64,000 bases of DNA, from positions 17,097,931-17,161,930 of the forward strand of contig CM052357.1 in NCBI GenBank assembly GCA_028551475.1, read 5' to 3'. The position numbers and the translations under genes were made by a program. This DNA is from Casuarina equisetifolia. Its lineage: Eukaryota; Streptophyta; Magnoliopsida; Fagales; Casuarinaceae. Below are positions 1 to 11,480 of the stretch, piece after piece. Within the stretch, counting starts at the first letter, position 1. Every line of letters starts with the position of its first letter. The notes beneath the pieces were generated by a model. It had not been told where the DNA came from, did not search any database, and saw only the letters and a program-made list of their open reading frames with translations.

Positions 1-435
1 CAGAGACTATTTCTGTGAATCTACCAAACATGTCACTAATAGTTTCAGATTCAAGCATGGTAAACAATTTATAATCATGAGTGAGCATGGTTACCTTGGA
101 TGATTTAAACTTTTTAGTACCTTCAAATATAACTTCTAACTTGTCCCATATTTCCTTGCTAGTAAGGCAAGATGATACTTTGTTAAATTCATAAGCCTTC
201 AGCCTACTATAAATCATGTTCATAGCCTTAGCATTTATTCCCATGATTTTAGCATCATTTTACTCCATTCATCAGTTACGGGTAAAGTGGTACCCTTTCT
301 GATTATTTGCCAAGCTTCAGGGTCTTGACTGACAATGAAGACTTGCATAAGTTACTTCCAATGCCTATAATTTATCCCATCAAACAGAGGTGGTTTGTTA
401 TACCCCGTAACAACTACTCCTTTCTCCATAGCCAT
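1..435 (-). pseudogene. Sirevirus-like copia gag, 5' part (element A)
   Basis: Gag capsid gene of a Ty1/copia retrotransposon; it would package the element RNA. Reading leftwards from an ATG at 433-435 (MAMEK), the protein matches the gag of elements B and C in this window: a NKPPLFDGIN stretch, then HWK, LMQVF, and further on EGTKK and MLTHDY. It lies 60 bp inside LTR A, as expected for gag after the primer site. It is broken: the HWK motif is followed by TAA at 352-354, and a small deletion near 240-275 shifts the frame. The rest of the gene lies beyond the left edge. The family assignment comes from element C, which has readable integrase and RT. Confidence 0.85.
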
Positions 436-482
436 CTAAGTGGAGCTACTCTTGGATATTAAGCCTTTAAAATAGAGAACTT

Positions 483-498
483 GGCTCTAGATGCTAAT
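483..498 (-). other. primer binding site-like motif of element A
   Basis: The minus strand directly after the LTR end reads ATTAGCATCTAGAGCC, a drifted match to the usual plant initiator-tRNA-Met primer site (TGGTATCAGAGCC). Its place between LTR and gag supports the boundary. Confidence 0.55.
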
Positions 499-1520
499 TG
501 TAAGGTTTTATGGCTATCCAAAAAGAGGGGGTTGAATTGGATATTTAGAATTTATGAATTAATAAATTCCTTTTTTGTTTTCTTGCTAAAACACACAATG
601 TTGTTAATAATCACAACAATATCAAAGCATATAAATAAAATAAAGATAGAAAAATTAAGCTAAAAGATTACACGGTGGTTTGGCACTTTTCACCTACTTT
701 CACCCTTTTCTCCTTCAACTTAAATCAAGTTGAAGTCTACTTTACTTCAAGTTAAGAGAACTGCTTTCCTACACCCCATAACTCTTTAAAAAAGGAGTTA
801 TACAATTTTTGGTTACAAAGTTAGGTTTATAAAAACCTCAGTACATTAAGCTAATCCTCTAACATGTGATATGGATGAAGATTTAAGCTTATCAAAGAGC
901 TAATTGAATGTATAAAGAATTAATTCAAGCTCTAATCATGAAATCTCTAATTTTCACAAATCTAAGGTTTCGGATTTACAAGGATCTTTCTGTGCAAATA
1001 ATGTTTTAAATAATCTAGCACATACAAAGATCAATCTACCAAATGATATTCACAAGGTAATGAATTTAGAAAATATCACTAAAGATTTCCTTTTTCTTCA
1101 AGGATTGAAGAACACAACAGTGAGAACAAATAAGTCAAAGCTTTAATCTTTTTTAATCAAATCGGCAATATATCGATCAGTAACCACAAACATTCACCTG
1201 AGGCTCCCTTTTATAGCAGATTCCCCAACCTTGAAAATGTTAAGGTTTTGGTTCAAACTTGTTTGAATTTCTTCCATTGAGATTTGATAGATACGACATC
1301 ACACAGCTACAGGGATGATGATTTTCACAGCAGATAGTCATTCTGACACTCCATCACTTCATTCTTCTTCCTTTTGGAGTCGACGTTGAGAGAGAGAGCG
1401 AGAGGAAGAGGATGGCTTTAGTTGGGTGTGCGATGAAGGCTTCATATTTGTTTGACATAAGAGCTTAAGCTCTTATTAGACTGAGACACTACCGTTTCAT
1501 TTAAGTGATAGGCATTGGGC

Positions 1521-1640
1521 TTTAGCTTCACGGGCTTCAGCTTCACGGGCTTTAGCTTCACAGGCTCCAACTTCACAGGCTTCAGCTTCACAGGCTTCAA
1601 CTTCATAGGCTCTAGTTTTACGGGCTTCAGCTTCATAGGC
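1521..1640. repeat. 15-bp minisatellite in LTR A (8 units)
   Basis: Eight head-to-tail units of the type TTCAGCTTCACGGGC with point changes. Because 15 is a multiple of three, it gives spurious repetitive ORFs on both strands. By position it lies in the U3 part of the LTR. Confidence 0.95.
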
Positions 1641-1863
1641 TCCAAATATATGTATATATATATGGTTGATCCAATAATGATATGTACTCTAATGTAACAT
1701 GCCTTTGGCCTTCAAATGTACCTATAAGCACACCATTTTTAAGTATCACATTCTCTTAATATAAACAATAATATGAATTATTTTACTAATTAAAACACAT
1801 AAAAATAATTCATTTTAACTTTATATTTGATGTTTGATAGTGGAATGTAGGAAACCGGCTACT

Positions 1864-1890
1864 TTATAATATCATTAATTGATATTATAA
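1864..1890. repeat. family near-palindrome in LTR A
   Basis: A 27-bp near-perfect palindrome (TTATAATATC, then ATTAATT, then GATATTATAA) about 110 bp from the outer LTR end. The same element occurs at 3402-3428, 5821-5847, 33836-33862 and 53836-53862. Confidence 0.85.
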
Positions 1891-1998
1891 TTTGCACACC
1901 TTTTACTTCCTTTGATGTTTAATATGTGCACACAAGTTCATATATTCAACATAATAAAATATTTCTCAACAAAACATATAAGCACATGATTTTCAACA

Positions 1999-2043
1999 TT
2001 TTCAACTTCTACTTTAGGTTCAAGTGATCTTCTATGTTCCTTC
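1999..2043 (-). pseudogene. 45-bp gag fragment of element B between two LTRs
   Basis: This short strip resembles the element C gag sequence at about 59830-59880 (the lysine/glutamate-rich stretch before the zinc knuckle). It shows that both flanking LTR insertions hit the same gag gene. Confidence 0.75.
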
Positions 2044-3550
2044 TATTAGGTTTTATGGCTATCCAAGAAAGGAGGGTTGAATTGGATATTTAGAAACTTA
2101 GCTAACTTAAATAATTCTTCTTTTTAATTTCTTGCTTAGCAATCACAATAAGATTAACTATCACAATAATATCAAAGCATAAGAATGTAAATCAAAATAG
2201 AAAAATCACACTCAAGAATTTCACGGTAGTTCAATACTTTTACCTACTTCTACCATTTTCTCCTTCAACTTAAACCAAGTTGAAGTCTACTTTACTTCAA
2301 ACTAGGAGAGCACCTCTCCTTCACCCCATAACTCTTTAAAAGGAGTTATATAGCTCACGGTTATAGAGTTAGGTTTATAAAAACCTTAATACATCAAGCT
2401 AATTCCTCAAATATATGATATGGGTGAGGATTTAAGCTTATCAGAGAGCTAATTGAATGTATACAGAATTAATTCAAGCTCTAATCATGAAATCCCCAAA
2501 TTTCACAAATCTAGGGTTTCAGATTTACAGTGATCTTTATGTGCAAATAATGTTTTAGATAATATAGCATATACAAAGATCAATCTATCATATGATATTC
2601 ACAAGATAACGAATTTAGGAAATATCACTGAAGATTTTCTTTTTCTTCAAGGATTGAAGAACATGGCAATAAGGACAACTCAATGAAAGCTACAATCTCT
2701 TTTAATCAAATCAGTAGTTATATTGATCATCAAGCACAAATACTCATCCAAACTCCCTTTTATAGCCAAAATTCAAACCTTGAACACGTTAGGGTTTTAG
2801 TTCGAACCTTTTTGAATTTCTTCTATTGAGATTTGATAGACATGATGTCACATAACTGTAGATCATGATTTTCCAGCAAAATAGCCGTTCTGACACTTAG
2901 TCGTCTCATCATTCTTCTCGTTGGAGTCGGCATTGTGAGAGAGATCGAGAAGAGGAAGGTGGCTTTAGTTGAATGTGTGGCTAGGGCTTCAGACAGGTTC
3001 AATCATAAGAGCTTAAGCTCTTATTTGCTTAAGACGCTGCCGTTTTGTTTAGCGCTGGGCTTTAACTTCATGGTCTCTAGCCTCACTTCTCACAGGCTCC
3101 AGTTTTACATCTCACAGTTTTTAGCTTCATGGGCTCCAGATATATATATGTATATATATACATATATCTATGTTTCATATACCCATATATATAAAGATAT
3201 GGTTAGTCCAATGAAGATGTGTACTCCAATGTAACAAGCCTTTGCTTTTCAAATGTACCTATAAGCCCACCAATTCCAAGTATCAAATTTCTTTAATATA
3301 AACAATAATATGAATTAAGCTATTAATTAAAATATGCATAGAATAAATCAAATTGACTTCATATTTAATGTTTGATAATAAAATGTAGGAACCTAGCTAC
3401 TTTATAATATCATTAATTGATATTATAATTTACACATCTTTTACTTCCTTTGATTTTTAATATGTGCACATAATTTCATATATTCAAATATATATTCAAC
3501 CATAATAAAATTTTTCTCAATCAAAACATACAAACACATGATTTTCAACA
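2044..3550 (-). repeat. solo LTR inserted in gag of element B
   Basis: A complete 1507-bp LTR of the Sirevirus-like family with gag sequence directly on both sides and no internal region of its own. Flanks are CCTTC (2039-2043) and CCTTA (3551-3555), a 5-bp target duplication with one change. A solo LTR forms by recombination between the two LTRs of an inserted element. It is close in sequence and length to LTR A. The minisatellite area (about 3050-3145) is degenerate. Confidence 0.9.
3402..3428. repeat. family near-palindrome in the solo LTR
   Basis: Same 27-bp near-palindrome as at 1864-1890. Confidence 0.85.
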
Positions 3551-4180
3551 CCTTATCCTTCTCTTTTCTCATAAGTTGCATTTCATGAGTTTTGAAAGAA
3601 CCTAGCAAGTCATCTAGGGTTAGTACAACTAGGTCATAAGCTTTTTCTATGGCCATCTTCTTAGGATCCCAACTTTCGGGTAGGGATACTACATTTTTCT
3701 CACCATTTCCTTATTTGTGTAAGTTTTTCCTAAGAATTTAAGTTCAGAAACGATCATGATAAATCTACCAAACATGTCACTAATTGTTTTAGAATCTTTC
3801 ATAACTTACAATTTATAGTCATGTGTAAGCATAGTAGCTTTAGAAGACTTTACCTTTTTGGTTCCTTCATAAATGACTTCTAATTTTTCCCAAATCTCTT
3901 TACCGATGTGGCAAGAGGACACTTTGTTAAACTCATATGCTCTAAGACCACTATAGAGCATATTCATAGACTTAGCGTTTAACCCCATTAGCTTAGCTTC
4001 ATTTTTAGTCAATTCATTAGTCATTGATAATGTAATACCCTTCCTGATTACTTGCCAAACTTCTGGATCTTTGTCTATTACAAAGACTTGCATTAATTGT
4101 TTCCAATGCCTAAAATTAATGCCATCAAATAGAGAAGGTTTATTGAACCTCGTAATAGCTAAACCTTTGTCAGAAACCAT
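3551..4180 (-). pseudogene. Sirevirus-like copia gag (element B)
   Basis: Capsid gene of element B, read leftwards from the ATG at 4178-4180 (MVSDKG). It carries FDGINFRHWK, MQVFVIDKDPEVWQVIRKG, YSGLRAYEFNKVSS and KSSKATMLTHDY, colinear with gag of element C. Unlike A and C it keeps a glutamine codon after HWK. It is disrupted by a stop after HDYKL (about 3806), a frameshift near 3660-3720, and the solo LTR entering at 3550. A 45-bp continuation is at 1999-2043. The zinc knuckle and pol are not in the window. Confidence 0.88.
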
Positions 4181-5390
4181 AGTATGGATCTACTCTAGGA
4201 TGTTAATCCTCTTAGTTAGAGAACCTAACTCCGATTTCAATTGTTGGGTTTTATGGCTTAATAAGAAAAGGGATTGAATTATTTATCCCAAGAATTAACA
4301 ATAGTTTTTTCTACTCAAAATATTCTAAAAGCTTATACAAGTCACATAAATGAGGCAAGTATCAAGCAGACAAATTATATGCAAGTGACAAGTTACTTAA
4401 TAATAATATGGTTAACTATCATCAAATATTTCACAACTATTTAACAAGTAAACTAGCCAAATAGTATCAAGTAAATGATAAACCAATTAGCAACAAATAA
4501 CAAGTAACATTCAAATTAGTAGAGGGAAAAAAAGAAATACTAGATTTACCATGGTGGTTCAGCACCCTCTTCTCCTTTAATCCAATCGATTGAAATCTCC
4601 TTTACTAAACTAGATTAGTAGAAAACATTCTCCCTAATCCAAATAATTCCTTCTCAAAGGAATTCTCAAGTTCGAATACAATATAAGGTCAATTAACCTT
4701 AGTTCAAGTAGAAAATCCCTTAAAGATGTAAATATAATAAGGGATAATGCTAATACACGAGCTTATACAAGATATTGAATGTAATTATAAGCTCTAATCT
4801 CGAAACCCCCAAATATCTTTAGATTAGGGTTTCAGATTTACAACTCAGTTTATGTGTAAATGATAATATATGTTTGATTAGCACATAAACAAAGATATAT
4901 CACAATGAATAATCACACAGAAGTGATAATAAGCTGGGTATCAAAGATATCACCGAAGTTTCTTCACAACGGACAGAGATTAAGCTTAAGAATGACTTCT
5001 CTCAAATAATGACTCAAAGATATTCATTTCAAAAACTGTCATCATAAACATATAATGGCTTTCTCTTATATGTGATTATGAAAATAAAGAACTAAGAGAT
5101 GATTTCTGCCATACCCATCATATCATAGGTTTCTTCCTATTAAGAGAATGTAGCTTGTACCTTTTTTGATTCCACATTAACTTTTTCATCAAACTAAGCC
5201 TAAGATTCTAACATTCTCTTAAAACTTCTACAAATCTTCCCGTTAGAGAAGTAGAGATGCGACTGCAGTGAGAGAGGCATAAAAGAGGCATTAGTGTTTT
5301 GAATAAAAGCTAGGGCTTTTAAGTGATCAAGATACTTAAGTGTGTCTTTTGAACGACACCATCTTGTGAGCTAAACAGTAAGTGTCAAAG

Positions 5391-5565
5391 CATGGGCTAA
5401 AGGCATATTATGGGCCAAGCCATTTTTAAGTGCAGATTATAGGCTAAACCATTTATAGAAGAGAAAAGAGGCTAGACTAGTTATAAGAGCAGATCACAGG
5501 CTAGATCATTGATAGGAATAAAACATGGGCTATGTCAATTATAAAAGCATATCACGGGCCAGTTC
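5391..5565. repeat. degenerate ~28-30-bp tandem array in LTR B
   Basis: About six imperfect units built around GGGCCAAGCCAT / AGGCTAAACCAT / AGGCTAGATCAT followed by a TTATA-rich half. Same relative place in the LTR as the 15-bp array of LTR A, but an unrelated unit. Confidence 0.65.
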
Positions 5566-5820
5566 TTAACAAGCTTAATCCAGCTATGAGCATAGTCTAA
5601 TAATATAGGCATGTTCCATTAATATAGGCATTTAGCAAGCTTACATTTGATGAAACATCTAACCTCACTTGAATTAAGATCAAGCTTGAATAAAAGCTCC
5701 TTGTTCCTATCAATGCATAAAGCCAAGTATCATTTTTCTTAAAAATAAATTTTTAATCAATCATTCACAAATAGATTTCCTAAAAACATTCTAATGAAGG
5801 AATGTAGGAACTTGGCTACT

Positions 5821-5847
5821 TTATAATATCATTAATTGACATTATAA
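5821..5847. repeat. family near-palindrome in LTR B
   Basis: 27-bp near-palindrome with one extra change (GACATTATAA in the right arm). Confidence 0.8.
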
Positions 5848-5964
5848 TTTGCACACCTTTTATTTCCTATGATTTTCTTTTGCACATATGAAAAATATTT
5901 TTATTGCAATAAATAATTCACAATAGATTTTGTCACAAAAAAACTCTTATTTTTCAACAAAAAT

Positions 5965-6990
5965 GACTAAGAAGCTAAACCATTTACTAATGCTGCTTAT
6001 AGGAGGTGATGGTTGATCTTTAGACTTAGAACTAACTGTATGCACTGATTGGGTATTGCCACCTTTCTTCCTTTGACCCTTAGGCTTGTTACGAAACTCA
6101 ATCAACTAAAAAAACTTATCTTTGGTGTGTTCCGGTCGACAATAATGGTTACAAATTGGCCATGACCCTCCTTGCCCTAATCCAACATTAGATAAGGTAT
6201 CACGCTGATTCTTCCTAAACCTTCTCCAAAGCATGCTAGGGATTGAACAACAAAGGCAGCTAAATAAACTATTCTATTATCAACTTGTAAACTATGCTAG
6301 CGTTTTTCATTGGCAACTAATAAGAAAGCTTCATCAAGTGGAGGAATAAGGCTCTACGAAGTGATGTTGCTTCTAACTGTGGTATAAATAGGCTCAAGTC
6401 CAAGTAGAAAATGCACAACATGTCTAGATTCCTTTTCTACTCCTAATAAACTTAGGACATGGCAGGTGCATTTATAAAGCTTGCATGTTCTCATTGGCAA
6501 ACACTTATTTAGCTTTGCCCATAAATTTAAGAGTCGAGTAAAATACTTAGCAACTAACTCATATGGCTACTATTTTACTTCTCCAATTTGTTGCTCCAAA
6601 TCATACAAATGTGTCCTAATAATCTTAGAATATTTAGTCTCAAACATTTTCCAAGACATTAAGGTAGTGGGACAAAGAGAAATGACATTACGAAATTTAG
6701 GCGAAATAGAATTCATCAATCAAGACAAAACCACCAAATTACATCTACCTCAATGGCTTCCCCTAACATCATCATTAACTAGCCATGGTAAAGTCCGATT
6801 CACTAAAGCAAGTTTATCACGAGAACCTAAAGCTATCTCCATCTTTCTTCTACATGGTGGATAATTACCAACACTAGTGAGCAAATTAGGAACTAAAACA
6901 GTGGTGGCTTGTAATAGATTTTAGAGCTTAGAGGGGCTGAATTTATCACCCATGACAATAGGTGCACTAAAATATTCGCTAGATGGCTAA
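5965..6990 (-). pseudogene. copia gag remnant (element E)
   Basis: Minus-strand translation, in pieces, gives a copia gag of the UBN2 type: a start region with TSVGNYPPCRRKMEIALGS (about 6815-6870), LSWLMNSISPKFRNVI (about 6690-6740), then LWAKLNKCLP and VHFLLGLEPIYTTVRS (about 6370-6530), and a drifted CCHC-like CNHYCRPEHTKD near 6120-6160. These are the marks of gag proteins that bind and pack element RNA. Stops and frameshifts break it throughout. It is cut at its C-terminal side by LTR B at 5959. It is unrelated to the Sirevirus-like gag. The plus-strand ORF at 6481-6864 is its antisense. Confidence 0.78.
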
Positions 6991-7508
6991 GATAGAGGCG
7001 ACATTGGGTAGCAATGGTGAGAAAATCAATGAAGAAAGGCTCCATTGCAAAGAAAAAAGCTCTATGACCCGACTTCGGCACATAGGTCCAAGTTCAAATT
7101 ATGAGGTCCAAATGCTTGTGTGGGATCCAAATTGGACCCTATTAAATAAGGGCAAAAGAGTAATTATCCCTCAATTAAATAAAGCAGTGCATTTAAGCTA
7201 ATGTGGAGTAAGGTGCATAAATGTAAATTCAACCCCAAAATTACTTCTAGATATAAACCAAACACAACATTTTGAACAAGTTTCAAGCAAAAGGAGGTTC
7301 TTGATTAGATCTGGCAACAAAAGAAAAACATAAATGGGAAGAACAACTAAAGGATGAAATTGATAGATTGTTTTAACCAAGAAAAATTTGAAAAGACCAA
7401 GGGAAACCAAAAAAGAACCAAGTGCACCAATGTTGCTTTGGCTCTACCAATAGATAAAGGACAGAAAAACAATAGAGGTAGTAGGTTATGTACCAAAAAC
7501 TTTAGGTT

Positions 7509-7521
7509 GGCTTTGATACCA
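7509..7521 (-). other. primer binding site of element E
   Basis: Minus strand TGGTATCAAAGCC differs by one base from the standard plant initiator-tRNA-Met primer site. It lies between the short LTR on its right and the gag on its left. Confidence 0.85.
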
Positions 7522-7732
7522 TCTAAGAAGTTAAATTCATTTGAAGATCCAATAATCAAATGTAGTAATTGGAAGAGAAAAACCACTATTTATCTATTAA
7601 CACTTGATTAAAGAACAAAATATGCCAAAGAACAAACATATATAATGAAGGAGAAACCCTAATAGGCTTAGGTTTGTCCCAAGCCCAACTAGTAAAGAAT
7701 GTGGGCCTTATTAACCCAAATACATCTTAACA
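7522..7732 (-). repeat. short 5' LTR of copia element E
   Basis: About 210 bp next to the primer site, starting TGTTAAGATG on the minus strand at 7732 and carrying a TATATATG promoter-like run near 7640. Small LTRs of this size fit copia lineages with this gag type. The end beside the primer site is eroded. Confidence 0.6.
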
Positions 7733-7889
7733 CTATCACATCAAATTAATTGGATCCTTAAAAAGTTATGAGAAAAGAAGAACCAAGAGATTAGAAGGTA
7801 GCTCCCTAGAACCTATCTTTCAATCTATCATAACTATAGAACCTAAAGAGGAGGAAATCATAGAAAAGCTAAGGAAATAGTTATTAAAT

Positions 7890-9420
7890 GAAAAATGAAG
7901 GTAGAGGTAGATTCCCACCATTTAAAGTATGTAAACATGTTTGGTCATGTTGAAAGATACTATAGACAAAGGAGAAACCAAACAAGTTTTAAATAAAGAA
8001 CACTAGCAAAATTTCATAAGGCAACTTGTTTTTACATGTAACTTAAAATGAAGATGAATATTTGGTATATAGATGTGAATGCACTAATCATATGCTTGGT
8101 AGTGAAGATATGGATAAGACTATTAAATCACAAGATTGGAAAATGGTGAACTAGCTGAAGTTGAAGGAAATAAAAGTATTTTGATTGGAACTAGAAAATG
8201 GATAAAGATCATACAAGGTGTTGTTTAAGTTCCTAAGTGTGTAGTAAATAATGGAAAATGGGTACGAGATTGTATTTGAAAAAGGCAATTGTTTTATAAG
8301 AGATTGTGAACATAATAGTTGGTGAGATAGCTAAGGTGAAAATGAAAAGCTATAAATATTTTCCTTAAGCTTGCAATATTTTCATAAAAGGATAGCTAAT
8401 GAAAACTAAGGAAAAAATTGTCATGGTTTGGTACAAAACATATGATTGTCTAAACTTCCAACAAGCCTTAAAAGTTATCCATGACAAAAGGATGGTGGAG
8501 GAATTTAAGCCACTAATACACAATATGAGTTATGTGAATGGTTCAAATTTTGAAACCAACATAGGAATTCATTTACAAAGTTTCCTTATAATCCGGCTAG
8601 TATTGATAAGTGTTGACTTATTGGAAGTATTACAAGTGAAGGAAAAAGTTATTTTGCACCGTTATTGATATCTTTTCAAGGATGATTTGTGTATTGTTTC
8701 TTATGGAAAAACAAAAGTTTAGTGTGTCTTTAAGTAGTTTAAGAATCTTAAGGAAAAGCAAAGGGAAAGGAATAAAAGATAATTTAAAGTAGTCAAAGGA
8801 GGGAATACACATAAAAAGAAGTTGAAGATCTTTATGAAGAACAAGGAAATCGTCATCAACCCTAAGTTGCATACAATCTTAAAGACAATAAAGTATCATA
8901 AAGGAAAAAATAATAATGGAATAACCATAGGTATGATGAAAGGAAGAAAGATATCAAAACAATTTAGTAATGAAGCATTCATACAACAATAAACCTTTTG
9001 AATAAGGCTCCAACCAGGGTCATATAGGGAAAAACTCCCCTAAAAGCTTAGAGTGTTGAAGACTAGAATTTAAACATATAAGGATTTTCTTAGAGTATTT
9101 CTTATGTGCATATTCTATAAGTATGTAAAGAAATGATGATGGGATACAACACTTAACGTAAAGGATACAAAATCTATAATTTGAAAGGAAAGAGATTAAT
9201 AATGGGTAGAGTTGTTATGTCTGATGGTAAATCTATATGAAATAAAAAAGAATGGAGAAATCAAGCTCAAAGTATGATGACTCCAATAGTAAGAAGTGTC
9301 TTATACTAAAAGTAGTCCAGCTAACTATGATTTTGAAGAAAATATGGAAACATCTTTAGTTATTGATACTATTTTTAGTTGAGTGTGGGATCTAGATCCA
9401 AAAACTATAACTTTTACTCA
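7890..9420 (+). pseudogene. copia gag-end, protease and integrase remnant
   Basis: Plus-strand pieces in order: a drifted zinc knuckle (FGHVERYYRQRRNQTSFK, about 7940-7990), the protease start (IWYID at about 8060, where WYLDSG is usual, then NHMLG), the GAG-pre-integrase region with HDKRMVEEFKPLI (about 8480-8515), then FSRMICVLFLMEKQKF (about 8670-8720) from the integrase core. Later text (about 9170-9350) fits the integrase tail only weakly. Stops occur every few dozen codons. No LTR was recognised for it. Opposite in strand to element E. Confidence 0.65.
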
Positions 9421-9561
9421 AGGGTTGATATCTATGAGAATTTTAACTTGTCATGTACTAAGAAGTAACCTTGGCCACCCCATGATACAACCAAGGTTAG
9501 ATGCTCCCCAGTAGTACTAGAAGCTTAGACACATGGTCAAAATAGCACTCCAAGCAAGTAA

Positions 9562-9874
9562 TCTGAGGCTAAGGACAAAGGAAAGATGGGCAACAATTGA
9601 AGATGATATGGGTAGCTAAATATGCATTACGTGTATGTGATATGACACTAAATAATTGCCATAGATAGCAATGCATTTGGTCCATTATAGGACCATAGGT
9701 GTAATTTAGTGTACGGTCCATTATTGGACCATATGATATGCAATTAAGTAGGAAGTTTGAAAAATAATCACTATGTGCCATTACTATGGAAAGAGAATTA
9801 AGGACTTAGTAGGAGTTGATCTAGTTCTTCAAAGACCCCTCAACAAATCTATAAGTCGTGCACGTTCTTTCTAA
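9562..9874 (+). repeat. probable 5' LTR of the gypsy element
   Basis: Sequence directly upstream of a primer site and in line with gypsy gag. It contains two 16-bp palindromes GGTCCATTATWGGACC (9679-9694 and 9715-9730). The outer boundary is not certain because no 3' LTR remains for comparison. Confidence 0.4.
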
Positions 9875-9877
9875 ATT

Positions 9878-9891
9878 GGTATCAAACACCA
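9878..9891 (+). other. primer binding site of the gypsy element
   Basis: TGGTATCAAACACC, close to the tRNA-Met primer site, about 200 bp before recognisable gag. Confidence 0.6.
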
Positions 9892-10089
9892 ATTCTACAC
9901 TGATGTAGTAACATGTATACAAAAAGGAAAGTGAGGTTAACCTAAGGTGGAGTTGGTTCAAGCACTAGCTATGGAAGTTAAATCGTCCAGATCCAAATTA
10001 GTTCATGTGTGGTCTAGGAGGGGGAGGTTTTGAAGAATAAACACTCAACCATGCTACTAAAATGGAAGGACTTATTATTTGTAGAAACG

Positions 10090-10742
10090 TACAAATGAAG
10101 GTTGATTTCCCTTAGTTTGATGGTTCTAAAGATCTAGTCAGTTAGATTTATAGAGCCAATCAATACTTCATTTTTCATAGAGTACCAAAAAAAAGAAATG
10201 GTTTCAATAGTGGGTTGGAACTTAAAAGGAGACACACAACTTTGGTTCCAAATTTTATTGTTCAAGTTTGCTTCAAGACTTCACACATGGGAGGAGTTGA
10301 TTGAAAGCTTGAGTAAAGGTATGGACCAACCTAGTTTCAAGACTTTTTTGGTGAATTTAGTTAAAGAAAAGGACAAGAATTGGAATTTATGCATTGGTTA
10401 TAAAGCCTTGAACCGTGAGACTATCAATAGTTGTTTCACCATGCCTACTATAGATAGGCTCTTGGATGAATTGCAAGGAGCTAGTGTTTTCTCAAAGCTT
10501 GATTTGAGGTTAAGCTATTACTAAGTCCAAATGAATTCATATGACATTCATAAGGCAACATTCTACACTCACCATAGGTACTATGAGCTCTTGGTGATGG
10601 CATTTAGATTATGTAGTGTACCATTAACATTTCAAGTATTAATGACATTGATATTCAAGCCTTATTATTGTAAGGTTGTATTAGTTTTCTTTAATGATAT
10701 TCTTGTGTATTGTTAAAACTTTGAAGATCATCTGATGCATTT
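10090..10742 (+). pseudogene. Ty3/gypsy gag fused to reverse transcriptase
   Basis: The first part (about 10095-10310) matches gypsy gag: FDGSKDLVS, ANQYFIFHRVP, GDTQLWFQ and WEELIESL. It then runs in frame straight into RT at about 10315: KEKDKNWNLCIGYKALNRET (usual KKDGSWRFCVDYRALN), PTIDRLLDELQGASVFSKLD and, after one stop at 10522, VLVFFNDILVYC. Protease and the end of gag are absent, so an internal deletion joined them. The catalytic FFDD motif is FFND here. RT would copy the element RNA into DNA; this copy cannot. Confidence 0.9.
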
Positions 10743-11480
10743 GAAGATGGTTTTCAATATGCTCCAAAGTCATCAATTATATGTGAAGTGCTTCAAGTGT
10801 GAATTTGTCAAGACCTATGTGAAGTTTCAAGGTGTCATGCCACCTTTAAGCAAGGTGTTATGGTTGATTAAGACAATTTCAAGGCTATTATAAGTTGGAA
10901 AGCACCAAAAAATGTATGCAAATTGAGACCGTGTCTTGGGTTGACCAACTATTATAGAAGGTTCATACCTAAATGTAGTAAGGTGGTTTAACCTTATCCA
11001 ACTTAAGAAGGATGCTTTTCTATAAGGATAAAAAGTTAAGAAAGCCTTTGATGTGTTGAAGCAACTAGTCAACCCTACTCCTATTCTTACACTATCTAAC
11101 TTCAACAAGAAATTTACCTTCTAATGTGATGCTTTGAGTTTAGGAATAGGTGATGTTTTAATGCAAAAAAGCTAGCCAATATTGTTCATTAGTTAAGCTC
11201 TTCATGGCAATTCTCAACATAGAGAAGGAACTTTTGATATTGGCTATTTTAGTGTAGAAATGGTGCTATTACTTGTTAGGACATGCATTCATGGTGCAAA
11301 TTGTCAAAAGAGATTGCAATATCTATAGGAACAACGTATCTCTACTTAAGTTCAATAAAAATGGTTAGGTAAGTTTGTTGGTTATAATTTCACCATGAAT
11401 ACAATTTGAGAAAAGGTAAATGTAATGATTGATGCATATCTAGAAAGGTTTTGAAGAAAAGGCTATTAAAGAGTAACAAA
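10743..11480 (+). pseudogene. Ty3/gypsy RT end and RNase H remnant
   Basis: Continues the previous entry with stops and frameshifts: KAFDVLKQLVNPTPILTL (about 11040-11095), a FTFxCDA motif of the RNase H start (about 11115-11135), IGDVLMQKS, and a QRISTxxQxKWLGKFVGYNF segment (about 11330-11390) typical of the RNase H to integrase connection. RNase H would degrade the RNA template during reverse transcription. Confidence 0.8.

Larger units (their letters stand above)
499..1998 (-). repeat. 5' LTR of Sirevirus-like element A
   Basis: Long terminal repeat, minus orientation, with TG...CA ends: the left edge starts TGTAAGGTTTTATGGC and the right edge ends TTTTCAACA. The same ends and body occur at 2044-3550, 4242-5959, 32309-33974, 52287-53980 and, inverted, at 46452-48084. 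Gag follows in the proper direction, so this is a 5' LTR rather than a solo LTR. It sits inside the gag of element B: capsid-coding sequence continues on its right at 1999-2043. It holds a 15-bp minisatellite and the family near-palindrome at 1864-1890. Confidence 0.9.
4242..5959 (-). repeat. 5' LTR of Sirevirus-like element B
   Basis: About 1.72 kb, TGTTGGGTTTTATGGC at the left end and TTTTTCAACA at the right end, followed on the left by a weak primer-site region and gag. Its body is closer to the LTR at 63200-64000 than to A. It contains the near-palindrome at 5821-5847 and a degenerate tandem array at about 5391-5565. It is inserted into the copia gag that continues at 5965. Confidence 0.9.

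Noticed and set aside
1442..1697. Overlapping repetitive ORFs on both strands (GFSFT and KLKPV-type repeats)
   Set aside because: They are translations of the 15-bp minisatellite inside an LTR; a repeat whose period is a multiple of three opens frames on both strands.
6481..6864. 127-codon plus-strand ORF
   Set aside because: Antisense of the copia E gag, whose minus-strand motifs are recognisable.
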